A stretch of 64,000 nt of DNA from Antitrichia curtipendula (Eukaryota > Streptophyta > Bryopsida > Hypnales > Leucodontaceae): assembly GCA_951230915.1 (NCBI GenBank), contig OX579639.1, forward strand, positions 14,756,001 to 14,820,000, read 5' to 3'. Positions 24,916 to 35,293 of the stretch are shown here, in pieces. Below the pieces are notes generated by a model, which was not told the DNA's origin, did not search any database, and saw nothing but the letters and a program-made list of their open reading frames with translations. Each line of letters begins with the position of its first letter. Position 1 is the first letter of the stretch. A program made the position numbers and the translations under genes.

Positions 24916-25543
24916 GCCCCTAAAGTAACATACTCTCATTGTTCTTGCTACAAGGGACAAAATGGATTTTTGATAGGCTCCCATGATCTCATTTTTTACT
25001 GAAAATTTTGAAATTTTTTTCATAAGAATGATAATATAGAATGATAGATAAACTTATGAGTTTATTCATAATACAATTTCTATTTCAATCGGTGCCTAAG
25101 AGTAAAGGGTATGCCACAATAACCTCAAACATAGGAGATCGGGACACCGGGCAGTCCAGGACTTCGAGTAGACAAAAAAATCCACAAAAAAATGAAATAC
25201 AAATTTGTACATTTTTTGCCAATTGGATTATATTTTCTTTTAAATGGGAGGCTTTCATTCATCCAATTTGGATTAGGAATGGAAAAGTTATGGGTTTTTT
25301 GTGGAGCGGGCAATCCTAGCAACTTCTTAAAATAAATTTGTTTCTTTCACTTCGAATGCTAATAACTTTCAATCCATACGGTCAAATTTTAAAATTTTTT
25401 TATCACGTCATCTAAGACAAGTGGAGAACAAGATCCTTTGGTTCGATTAAAAAAGAAATGGAAAATTTAATTCATAGGTGAACATAGCAAAAGTGGTGGT
25501 TTAGGGTGTTTTGGGCCAAAAAATGGACTTCGGACTTTAGGGC
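24916..25543. mobile_element. AT-rich element with CCCCTAAAGT-type inverted ends
   Basis: GCCCCTAAAGT (24916) and ACTTTAGGGC (25534) are imperfect inverse ends, like those at 11066/12016. Internal sequence at 25340-25440 resembles 34970-35060, which suggests a dispersed non-coding family. No target duplication was established. Confidence 0.35.
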
Positions 25544-25810
25544 TTCACCAAAAATAAAATAGAACATTCTTTTACCTACCATCTAAGCATACAAGCTTCT
25601 TCTATACTATTACAAAAAGGTCCAATAGATTACAAAAATTGACAAAGGCGAAGCAACAATACACGAGGTGGAAAGAAAATGATAAATGTACATATTTTAT
25701 AAATCCCTTGAAGTACATGGTAAACTAATAAAGGCTTTACATAATTACATACGTTCACTTTGTACAACTTCCGGTATTTAATTCTATACATCTATCTAGT
25801 TATACACAAT

Positions 25811-28100
25811 CTAATCTACTTCTTCGATTACAACGCCGCGTGCTATGCTATTTCTCAAAAATCGCTGCAGTTCTTGTTGCGATTCGAAAGTCCTCAGAAG
25901 CTGAAGTGCTTCTATATCATATCTATCATGTAAGTGGGAAAAAATGTCATTCACGAGGGCTGGCTCATGGAAGATATTGTCTACAATGTCCGCCATTTTT
26001 TTGTCATAGCCCAATTCCCCCTCAAATCCGACTGGCTAGCCTTGAGAGTTAAATATGATGCGTTGTGGATGTGGTGCATGCACAAAAATTAAGTGGTCTA
26101 GGTCCCAATGTCCACCGGCAATCTGACCAAAATATAGTCGATGCCCTGGATCACTGTCTCCAAACACCCTCCTAATCACCTCTGTCACTTGGGCATCACT
26201 CGTCCATGGTATGCCAGCCACCGTTCCTGCCGGGAGGTGTCGATTGTGGTGGCCCCACTTCCAAAGCCATGTCATGTCGGACCCCCAATGTATTCTATTA
26301 CCGATGCCCGGTAAATTTTCTTCATTGTACTCGTAATGTTCAGGCATGTGGTCTTGAAGGCCAAACGTTTTGTACAGTCGTGCATGAAATGGAGCTCTGC
26401 ATTGCGCACATCTCTTTCTGGTGACCATGTGTGGAATAAGACACACGGGGTGGTATAGGTGGCCACATGTACCAAGATTCCATTCACCCTCGGGGCCAAA
26501 CGGTTGTTGGCACATTATACATGTTGTTCCATCTTATACAAAATCTGGAACGGAAGGCCACACTAGTGGCGTAATGCCATCGTGGTTGGGTGGCCCGTAC
26601 CGTTGGCGATCGATATTATATTGGAATTCCAAGTCTGGACGGGCATTCCAATCGATGCTTGAATTCTCCCTATACACTGGCAAATCATCGGTGAACATTT
26701 CTGCGACCCGAGGCCACGAGGTCAAGCCAAAATAACGTTGACCGCCATCATTGAATTCTGCAGCCACTCTCCTCACTTCACGTTGCATTTGCTCAGCCTC
26801 GTTTAGCGCTAAGCTGCATGTCAACTTCATGTTGCACATTTGAAGCAGCCTCTGCTCCTTCTGAGGATTTTGAACCAACTGCATATTTTCAGCACTCAAT
26901 GCGGTCATGGTCTGCTCCAAGGTTGTTCAAGCTGCAGTCAGCATTGCCACCTCTGCCTTGGCACGAAGTTCCAAAGCACGCATGGCATTTGTTGGCACGA
27001 AGTTCCAAAGCACGCATGGCGTTTGTTAATTCTTCCATGTTTGTGCGAGTACTTCCAAGCTCTGCTTCAATTCACTCAGCACGTGCACGCATAATATCCA
27101 ATGTGGCACTTTCTGCATTTGGAAAAGTGAATCGTGATCGCAGCACAAACTCAGATCTATTGCTTGGGCCTAGTGTGTCTTCATTTGCACCGTATGTAGC
27201 ACGTTCCACTACAAGATCGAGTGGTGGAACTGAGTCTGTGCTGACCCGCCTTTCACGCTCTACAAGCTCGGCTTCACGTGCGATGAGGTGCACATTTTCA
27301 TCTTGAACGGCTTGCATCCTTGCACGATGAACTTCCAACACTGCAGCATGTTGTCGTTGTGTTTCTTCTTTTTCTGCTTGCAGTGTTTGTACTAATTGGC
27401 GCAAGCGAATTACTTCTTCACCGTCAGCTTGCACTCCACCAATCACATCTTGTTGGTTGACATTTGGACCGCTGCCCTGACCAACTTCTACCTCCATCAA
27501 CTCCGTCCCTAGACGCTCCGCTAGTGGAACTACGTTCATTTGCACATTTTGAACATCAGCCAATGGCACGGTAGGATTTGGTACATTGTCCAATGGCACA
27601 GCATGATTTTGTGCAATGTGGCGAGTTTGATTTGGAAATGCATTATTCCGCGCTCTGTCCAAAAAGCTGCTCCAGTCCACATCCTTGCCAAGAAAAACCT
27701 CCGCATATGCCATTTGGCACAATGAAAGTGTCCCGTCTTTCTTGGATCTTGCCCCCCAAAGTGCCAATGACACTTCAATCATCCTCTTCTTGAAGTGCGG
27801 ATGTTGGCACTGGTCAATATTTACCACGCCAGATTTCACGTGCACCTCGTACCGGTCGTGTGGCCAATGGCGGTTGATGTAGGCCCAATCTATATATTGC
27901 CGACATGTCACTCTTGTCCATGGGCCATCTGCCTCCAACCACCCAGACTTTGCCATAACTGCTTCGGCATTAAGTGTGCCCAAATCCAAGGTTGCTCTGT
28001 TTCCTCTCTTCCTTCTACTTGGGGGTTCACCTGCAGGTATCAAACCTCCTAGGGGGTCACCTCCAAGTCCCAAACCTCCTGCTACATCTTCTGCGTCCAT
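25811..28100 (-). pseudogene. Intronless coiled-coil / RING-finger protein gene, nonsense-riddled
   Basis: Reads from ATG 28100 to stop 25811 with no introns. The N-terminus (about 1-150) is a globular block (RQYIDWAYINRHWPHDRYEV). A Glu/Arg-rich coiled coil follows, then a RING-like C-x2-C...C-x-H-x2-H-x2-C...C-x2-C (TCIMCQQPFG, TCGHLYHPVC, CAQC) near 26520-26390, suggesting a ubiquitin-ligase-like ancestor. In-frame stops: TGA 27074-27072, TGA 26929-26927, TAA 26536-26534, TAG 26038-26036. A 34-bp tandem duplication (26960-27027) shifts the frame; ignoring one copy restores a continuous coiled coil. The tail (25811-26035) remains in the restored frame. Absence of introns suggests a retrocopy or a transposon-carried gene. 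Function is not known. Confidence 0.65.
26960..27027. repeat. 34-bp tandem duplication causing a frameshift
   Basis: GGCACGAAGTTCCAAAGCAC... begins at 26960 and again at 26994, with one mismatch. 34 is not a multiple of three, so the duplication breaks the coiled-coil frame of the RING pseudogene. Confidence 0.85.
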
Positions 28101-28367
28101 TCTTGATACCTAGAAAATGACACACACGATACTGTATGCGAATACAATGACAATTTGCTTTGCCTTCTGTTGCGTGAAGGCAACTAAAATGTGGCAAAAC
28201 AATGTCAAATGTATAACACTTCCCCTCAAATTGCAGTGCGAAGCTTTCTCAAGCTCGGACAGTGCAACTCAAAAGAGGAAGCAGGTGAATTGTCCAAAAA
28301 AGTTCACTTATATCCCCCAATTACCGACCCGATTAGGCAGGGTAATTAACATAACATCAGCCCGTCC

Positions 28368-28838
28368 CCCCGAATCCAGACCGTCCAGGGCATGGGACGG
28401 CCCTGGAATGGACGGCCGATACGTCCACAGAGGTCCGACACAGGGTTGGGACGCCGTCAACGAGTTCAGGGCGCCGTCGACAGGTTCGGGAAATAATTAC
28501 ACCGCCGCCCGAGAGTTGGACGGATGGATTTTCCGTCCCCTCCACGGAATACCCGTCTCCTGGACGGAATACCCGTCTCTTGGACGGAATACCCGTCTCC
28601 TCGACGGAATACCCGTCTCCTCGACGGAATACCCGTCTCCTCGACGGAATACCCGTCTCGTGGACGGCAAACCCGTCTCTTGGACGGAAAGGCCGTCCAA
28701 AAGGACGGGGTGCCCGTCTCCTCGACGGCCTGTTGCTGGTCGGGAACGGCCCGCCCATCCTCTCGACAGCCTGTTCGTGGTCTGGGACGGCTTGCCCGTC
28801 CTCTCGATGGCCTGCCAAACATCCTGGACAGCCCTTTC
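28368..28838. repeat. GACGG mini-hairpin array with a 20-bp period core
   Basis: From about 28545 to 28700 units repeat every 20 bp: CGGAATACCCGTCTCCTSGA. Each unit contains GACGG-N5-CCGTC, a small inverted repeat. Flanking parts hold less regular GACGG/CCGTC pairs. ORFs on both strands here are by-products of the repeat. Confidence 0.8.
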
Positions 28839-31365
28839 AAATTTTTATTTTTATTTTTTTGAAAATATTATTTTTAGTTTTAGTAAAAAGTAGTTTTTTT
28901 ATTTCTTCATGTCATGTCCATGTTAGAAAGTCTTGTAGCCATCTTAGAAAATGTTATGACTGTTTTAGGTGGGAAGATGACCATCATGGAAACAATTTTC
29001 TTCTGATTTGGGGTAGTCTACAAACTCTTTTGGGCTTACTGGACAGTACACTTCAAAAATTCAAAAAAAATCATATTTAATCCAAAAAATAAAATTCCAG
29101 TTGCGTTCTTCATTTCTCACATGTGTCTTTGTATGGAAAAAATTTGATTATTTTTGCTAATGGCAATACAACAAATCAGTCATTCTGCCTGTCATAGGCA
29201 GGTTTACCTTATATCACAAGGATAATGACATTAGAATCCATCATAGCATAAACTTAATTTCCATTTCATGATTTATTTGGAATGTACTAAATGTAGTAGA
29301 CATTAAAAATACATTCGAAGTGCAAATCGCAATAATGAAATTTCATTTTTAGGGTCGTGTTGGAGGATTTTATATAAAATAGGAACTAGAGAAAATGAAC
29401 TTTTGCTTGATAGTTAGACTCAAAATAAAAAAATATCAATTTGGGGATAAATTTCAGATTTAGAGTAAGGAGCAACAACTTCCCAAGATACACTAAAGTA
29501 GCATTTTTTTTTTTTTTTTTTTTCTAAACTCTAAATTACGCGGAGGCAAATATCGGAAAGACTACAAAATCATTTGGATACACTTTGTAACTCAACATGG
29601 AAGGTCCCCAAAAAATGAATTGAACGCTTCCACAATCTTTCCATCTCATTGAAGTGATTGAATTGCCATCAAATTGGCACTAAATGATGTCGTTGGGCGT
29701 TCAGAGGTTGAAGTTTATTGTAAATATCTTGCAATCTACAATTCTACATAGGCAAAGTTTGTGAAATTTCTTCCGGTCAATTGAACACTACTCTAGTACT
29801 CTAGTATGAGATCTTACATACTACAAGTAGATGTGCACCATAAAGGCCTACAGTCCTAAACACATTCATTTTTTTTTTTACATTCTTTACTATAGAAATG
29901 GCAATTTATTTCAGATATAGGATGGAAAAGAGGCCTTGGGACTTTAGTCAGTTTAGTGGTTAACATACGGTACTACATAAGCAATTAATAAACAATCCAT
30001 ATGAAAAACTATAATAATTCACCGCTAGTTGCTTTATAATTTAGAAGCCATAAAAAAAATATAGAGACCACAAAAATGTGAAGTTCATGTACTCAATGTT
30101 GCATTTCAATTTTATTACACCAATCCACTCTTATTTGCTATAGTTACATAAACTTGAACATCAAATACTCTTAAAATTGCAACAGTGAAGAGGGTTTAGG
30201 TTTTAGATTTTAGGGTTTAGGGTTTAGGGTTTGGGATTTAGGATATTGGCCTATAGGGTTTACTTCAAAACCTAGCATGGACCGGAAACCACAAAAAATG
30301 TTCTTCCTTTTTTTAGTTGGCATTACAAGTGCAAAACTTGATCGAGATGTAATCTTTGAAGTTTGAATTGGAAAAAAATAGATTAATGATTTAAAATCAA
30401 AGTTTTATAAAACATATTGAAGACACCAAAAAACGGCATAACAATATCTTTAGAAGGTAAAACATTCTTAAGTTTAGATGTATAGGGCTACATTCTTTTT
30501 CTGTAATGTATGAATGGAAAGCCGAAACAATGTTTTACATTAATCAGTGATATGCATATGACATATGTTGTTTAGGAGGTCTTTCACTTATTTCATAATT
30601 AACCATTTCAGAGTTTTAATCTTACTACCTTTAACTAGAGCATTTAGCAGGTGGTTTATGTCTTGGTCTTTGTATATTTGATCCGGGCTTAGTAAGTTAT
30701 TGAATATTTGTACGTTTGAGACTTTGAGTTGAGTATATTAGTGTAGACAAGGTTTAAAATTCAACAAAATACTAAATTGTCACGTGCACTTACATGAAGG
30801 GAAGGATGGAATCAAAATACAATAATCCCAAAGGTGAAATTGTACAAGTTATAATTGATAAAATTCATTTGAATTCGAATTTGAGCCCTACAGAATATAA
30901 ATTATTTTAAGGGATTGCGAGATTCTGGGATTTTTGTAAAAAAAACATTGCCCAATGCCAACAACTTTCGTGAAAATGGGTGCAATTAGAATGAATCAAA
31001 TGTTAACATGAACATCCAAATAGAACATTCTAGGACCGACATTAAGAAGTTTTCAATTTGACCTTCTATGGTTTTTTCTATGTTTCTTCCATTATTTACG
31101 TGCAACAAAATATAATTCCATTCTAAATGAGCAATAAACCTTGTTTTTTGAGCATTTGAATGTCATCCCTGGTATTTATTTGTCCTCTAATTGAAACAAA
31201 TGTGAACATTAAGTTAGCACTCTTAAACTACTCGCCACCGTAGTCTAATGCCCGATTGAGAGGGAGGACACCTGTCCTGACAAGTTCGAGAGTGCCAAAC
31301 CACATAAATGAAAAATTCTCTGAACAAGGATTAGAAATGAATTACTCTCGGCCAGCACTGTTTTG
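28839..31365. other. AT-rich non-coding region
   Basis: No gene recognised in about 2.5 kb. A T-run of over 20 lies near 29499-29525. A degenerate TTTAGGG telomere-type run (about five units) lies at 30191-30235. A weak tRNA-promoter-like stretch near 31230-31320 (ACAAGTTCGAGAGTGCC) could be a SINE remnant. Confidence 0.4.
30191..30235. repeat. Interstitial telomere-type repeat (TTTAGGG)
   Basis: Several TTTAGGG units, some degenerate, are in tandem. This is the plant/green-algal telomere motif. Confidence 0.7.
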
Positions 31366-31735
31366 AATGGCCCGCTTGACGACCTTTCTGCCCTCTCAAC
31401 GACCTTCTCGTCCTCTCGACGGCCTTCCCGTCTCTTGAAAGTCTTCCCGTCCTCTCGACAGCCAGTTCGCGGGCTGGACGGCTTGGCCCCCTGGACAGCT
31501 AGTCCGCGGGTTGGACGGCCTTCCCGTCCTCATGCCAAGCAGTCCGCAGGCTGGACGGTCTCCCCCTGTGGATAGCCTTCCCATCCTCTCGACGGCCAGT
31601 CCGCGGATTCGACGGTCTCCCCCCCTGGACGGCCAGTCCGCGGGCTGGACGGCTTTCCCGTCCTCTGGACGCCCTGGACGGCCCTGGACGCTCTGTCCGT
31701 CTCTCGACGGCCTGTCCGTCGATGTGAATAATCGA
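31366..31735. repeat. GACGG-type mini-hairpin array
   Basis: Irregular tandem units of CGACGGCC / GTCCGCGGGCTGGACGG / CCCGTCCTCTCGAC. Both strands give meaningless low-complexity ORFs. Confidence 0.75.
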
Positions 31736-31862
31736 CGTCGAAGTGCAAACGTGTATCTTCAACCTTGCCCAAGTTGTGGTCAAAAATAAAAGGCTTTGAA
31801 AAGAGTGTAGTGCCCAAACAACAAGCATTGAATTTGTTGCACAAGAAGGTGTATTGATGGCC
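31736..31862. pseudogene. Duplicated fragment of the downstream kinase-like gene
   Basis: About 120 bp nearly identical to 32737-32854 inside the kinase-like pseudogene, including the same TGA at the GTGTATTGATGG site. It is flanked by similar direct repeats (GACGGCCTGTCCGTC before, GATGGCCTGTCCGTC after), so it was captured into or duplicated within the GACGG array. Confidence 0.75.
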
Positions 31863-31892
31863 TGTCCGTCAACGTGAATGATTAGGGTGGAT

Positions 31893-32072
31893 TGACCCCC
31901 TCGCTCGTCCTTACGAGGGGTGCATGTAAAGAAAAGCCCTCTATTTTCAGCCAATCCAGGGTTATTATTGATGTGATTGAACTAATTAGGGGTCTATATG
32001 AATTCATAATTTGCAAAAAAAGAATGGTGCGGAAAACAGGGTCAGCCCGGAGGGCCGAGCGAGGGGGTCAGT
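31893..32072. mobile_element. 180-bp unit with 15-bp inverted ends
   Basis: TGACCCCCTCGCTCG (about 31893) and its exact inverse CGAGCGAGGGGGTCA (about 32058) bound a short non-coding segment just upstream of the kinase-like gene. No clear target duplication. Confidence 0.5.
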
Positions 32073-32089
32073 TCACCCCGGCCACGTGA

Positions 32090-32103
32090 AATGGGTATAT
32101 AAG
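32090..32103 (+). promoter_or_regulatory. Possible TATA box of the kinase-like gene
   Basis: GGGTATATAAGAC lies about 200 bp before the ATG at 32304. It is an AT-rich TATA match in locally GC-rich DNA, which fits a core promoter. Confidence 0.35.
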
Positions 32104-32303
32104 ACTGTTTTTAGGGTACTTTCGCCACAGTCTCTCCTGCTCTGACGGTGCTCTCTTGTCTTGGATTGGTTGCAGTCCTTGCTTGCGAGCGCGGGTGCTG
32201 GGTAGAGGCTGTTTTGAGGAATAAGGGGGGCGGTTTTTCTCTTTGTGGAAGCCGAATTCCTAATTCCTTTCATTTTGATTATTTGTTACTTGTTACTATC
32301 ACG

Positions 32304-33965
32304 ATGGCTGGTCGCGATTTCTCAAAGAGAAAGGTTGATGATTGGTGGACAGGTGTTGGAGATGCACCGATTATGGACCCGGATGCGGAATCACCAGAGC
32401 CCGTTTCAGAGGCCGTAGCTGCAGAAGGGTCCGTAGCTGCTGTAGGGGGCGGAGAGTCTTCGAAGGGGAAAAAAACAAAACGAAGGAGGCACAAGGCTAC
32501 AAATCCAGAGAAGTGGCCAAGCAAGGGTGCAACGCGAAAATTGCATGAAGTGGCGTTGGAATTTTTTGATCAGTATTCGATTATGCAGTTGAATGCAACA
32601 TACGTCTCACGCGGATTACAGGGAGTGGATGTCATTAAACAAAAGTTCCACCACATGTTTTGGACAACAATGAGCGCGGATGAGTGGCATGAAGACCGCA
32701 CGAAAGAATGCTTCGATCATTGGTTGGAGTCACAAGTGCAAACGTGTATCTTCAACCTTGCCCAAGTTGCGGAAAAAATAAAAGGCTTTGAGAAGAGTGT
32801 AGTGCCCAGACAACAAGCATTGAATTTGTTGCACAAGAAGGTGTATTGATGGCATGAATCAGTGCGTGGATTGTCTTCAAGCAACATCCGTTCCGCTCCG
32901 TGGTTTCAACAAAGTCAGAACTTGGCCTTTGGTCAACAAGCTGCAGGAGGAGTGGTTTTCCTTGAAAGAGGAGTGGTGGTGGTTCCTTTGTCTAGCCATA
33001 GCAAACAAGGGGGGCATGGGAGGGTGCGCAAAGTATGTGTTCAAAATTCAAAACATATTCCCGAGAATATGGAATTAGCTGGGAAGTCAGCCTTGCGCGT
33101 GGATGAATTGAAGAAGTCCATTGAGAAGTTGTCCATCGAGGCATTCGTATGTCCATGCGAGCATCCAGGGGTCATCAAATTCTTTGCTATAAATGACATG
33201 ACCATGGAGTGTTATTCGCAATGGTGGAATGGCGGTACTCTCGGCACCATGTTTACCCTTGATGAGAAGAACCAAGATCCAGATGAAATTGGGGAGTTGG
33301 CTTACAATGCAACTCCCCAATCAATGCAAGCAGCCAAACGACTCATGGCATATAGACGCAAGCGCACTGAACTTGCGTGGGCGATGATTTGCATTGTGGA
33401 TGCAGTGCAACAGTGCTCTGTATTGCACAATGACATCACACCGGAGAACATTATGCTTCATTTTCCGAATGATGATGGAAGAACCGTGTGGATTGGTCTA
33501 TGTGATTGGGGAATAGGTAGCCGCATCAATGAAGAAACCCCTTCTCTTTACCAATTCAATTGTCCAAAGAAGTTTCAGGCAACCCGAGCGCAACGTTGGT
33601 GGGTGGTTCCTGAGTTGATATACTTGACTGGAGAGACAGGAACTTCATCATCTCCTACTCGCAGGGTTAAGCCACCGTGTATTAGTATACACACGGACGG
33701 ATATTCCATAGAGAAATTGGCTATGAAGGTATGAAAAAAAGATCGCGAAAATGTAGATATGATTCCGGACCATACGACATTTGGTACGTTTCAAACCATG
33801 TTGGGTGAATTGTGCAAGGTGGAGCCACTACAACGACACTCGATGACTGGAGTCGTGCAACGTCTAAGTGGTGCTCCAACGTTTTGGACACCACCCGTGG
33901 ATTGCTACCGCGAGGCCCGCAAAGAACAAGACCTTCAAGAAGAGCAGGCGCGCAAGGAAGATTAG
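32304..33965 (+). pseudogene. Intronless protein-kinase-like gene with two in-frame TGA codons
   Basis: Reads from ATG 32304 (MAGRDFSKRKVDDWW) to TAG 33965 in one frame, interrupted by TGA at 32847 and 33732. Both positions read naturally as Arg (CGA). N-terminal residues 1-180 are basic then helical. A kinase-like fold follows: a Gly-rich stretch (QGGHGRVRKVCV), then AGKSA at the usual Lys position, a catalytic-loop-like LHNDITPENIML (residues about 374-385; HRD read as HND, with Asp and Asn kept), then LCDWGIG in place of DFG, and RWWVVPELIYLTG like the APE motif. Upstream (32090-32160) there is a TATAT stretch (GGGTATATAAGAC, near 32092) that could be a TATA box. The family is likely multi-copy and perhaps transposon-associated (inference). 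Whether a catalytically competent relative exists is unknown. Confidence 0.65.
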
Positions 33966-35293
33966 ATAATAGTGTATTACCATGTAGTTGCAAAATTAGT
34001 GTTTACTTAGCACATGCGGTTATTATAGTATGGGCTTGAGGACATCCATAGCAATGTAGCACACTTTGTGGCTTCAATGCATTTTGTACTCATTTTGGTT
34101 TATATAAAGTTATAAACATATTTTACCTAAATATTGAGTTGTAAAAAACTTCTTGTCTTCCCTAACTTTATCATTTAAATTGCGTGTAAACACACATCTT
34201 ATATCTTTAGTACTAAAAACTTTGAATTGTATATCACTACAAGAAATTTCAATTAGTTTTGTGCAAAATTGTAATTGTCAACATTTTTGTTGCACTTCAT
34301 GCCATAAATAAGTAAAAATAGAAAAAACAATTTAAGAGATTCTAAATTTTTAGTTTTTTTTAAGAGGTGCAAATATCAATAGAGATTTCTAGTCAAAAAA
34401 ATTTTCAATTGGTTATTTTATTTTTCATGCCCAAAACTAGTAAACAACCACAAAAAAAAGCTTGAAGTCAAATTTGACTATCAAACCAAATTTATATTTT
34501 AATTGAAAATCAGCATAATATTTTAATATTTTTCAACATACGTAAGAATTCATTTTCTATTTATGTTTTTTTTTTTCAGAAAATTCAATGGAAAATTGAT
34601 TTTATTGTGATTTTATAAAGCTAAACGTGGAAATCAAATTTTATCAATTATAATATGTATGAGAATAATCTGAAACTGGGGCCATAAATGAATGAATGAA
34701 CACAAAACATAGTTTTATAATTTTAATTTTAATGAAATTTGAAAAAAAGAAAACATACATGAAAAAAACACCACACTGTGTTATTTGGATTGCAAACATA
34801 GTTTCCAATTGCAATAATTCTTTCAAATTTTGACCTCGATTCTTGAATATTCAAAAAAAATAATTCAAAAATAATAGTGCCCCAAAGGCCCAATTTTCCA
34901 TAAATCACACTCAGTGAAAGTTAATCTGAAATTGCAAAGCTAGCATTCAGAAAACTAGTTTTTCCAAGTTTGAATGCTAATATCTTTCAATCTATTCGGT
35001 CAAACTTCATGAAATTTTTACCACGTGATAAAAAACATGTGAAGTATAAGATCTTACGGTTAGATGTTGTAAAAAACATTTTTTCCGTATGTTGAGGCAA
35101 ATGCAAGAGAAAAGACAGTTTTGCGGGTTTTTTTGTGTAATGACTTTGGGACTTTAGGGATAAACAGTTCCATGAGAATGAAAGGAACAAAAGTCATATT
35201 TCATATTAATGCTGATTTCAATATGCAAGGTATTGAGCCTCTAAAACCATTGCATTTGAAAACATGAAGACCCTATTGTCTTTTCAAAAACAT
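33966..35293. other. AT-rich non-coding region
   Basis: No gene recognised. It contains a CACTACAAGAAAT motif at 34235 that resembles a CACTA terminus, and a stretch at 34970-35060 related to 25340-25440. Confidence 0.4.

Noticed and set aside
28357..29080. Long ORFs on both strands in the 20-bp GACGG array
   Set aside because: Open frames arise because the period and base composition avoid stops; residues merely repeat.
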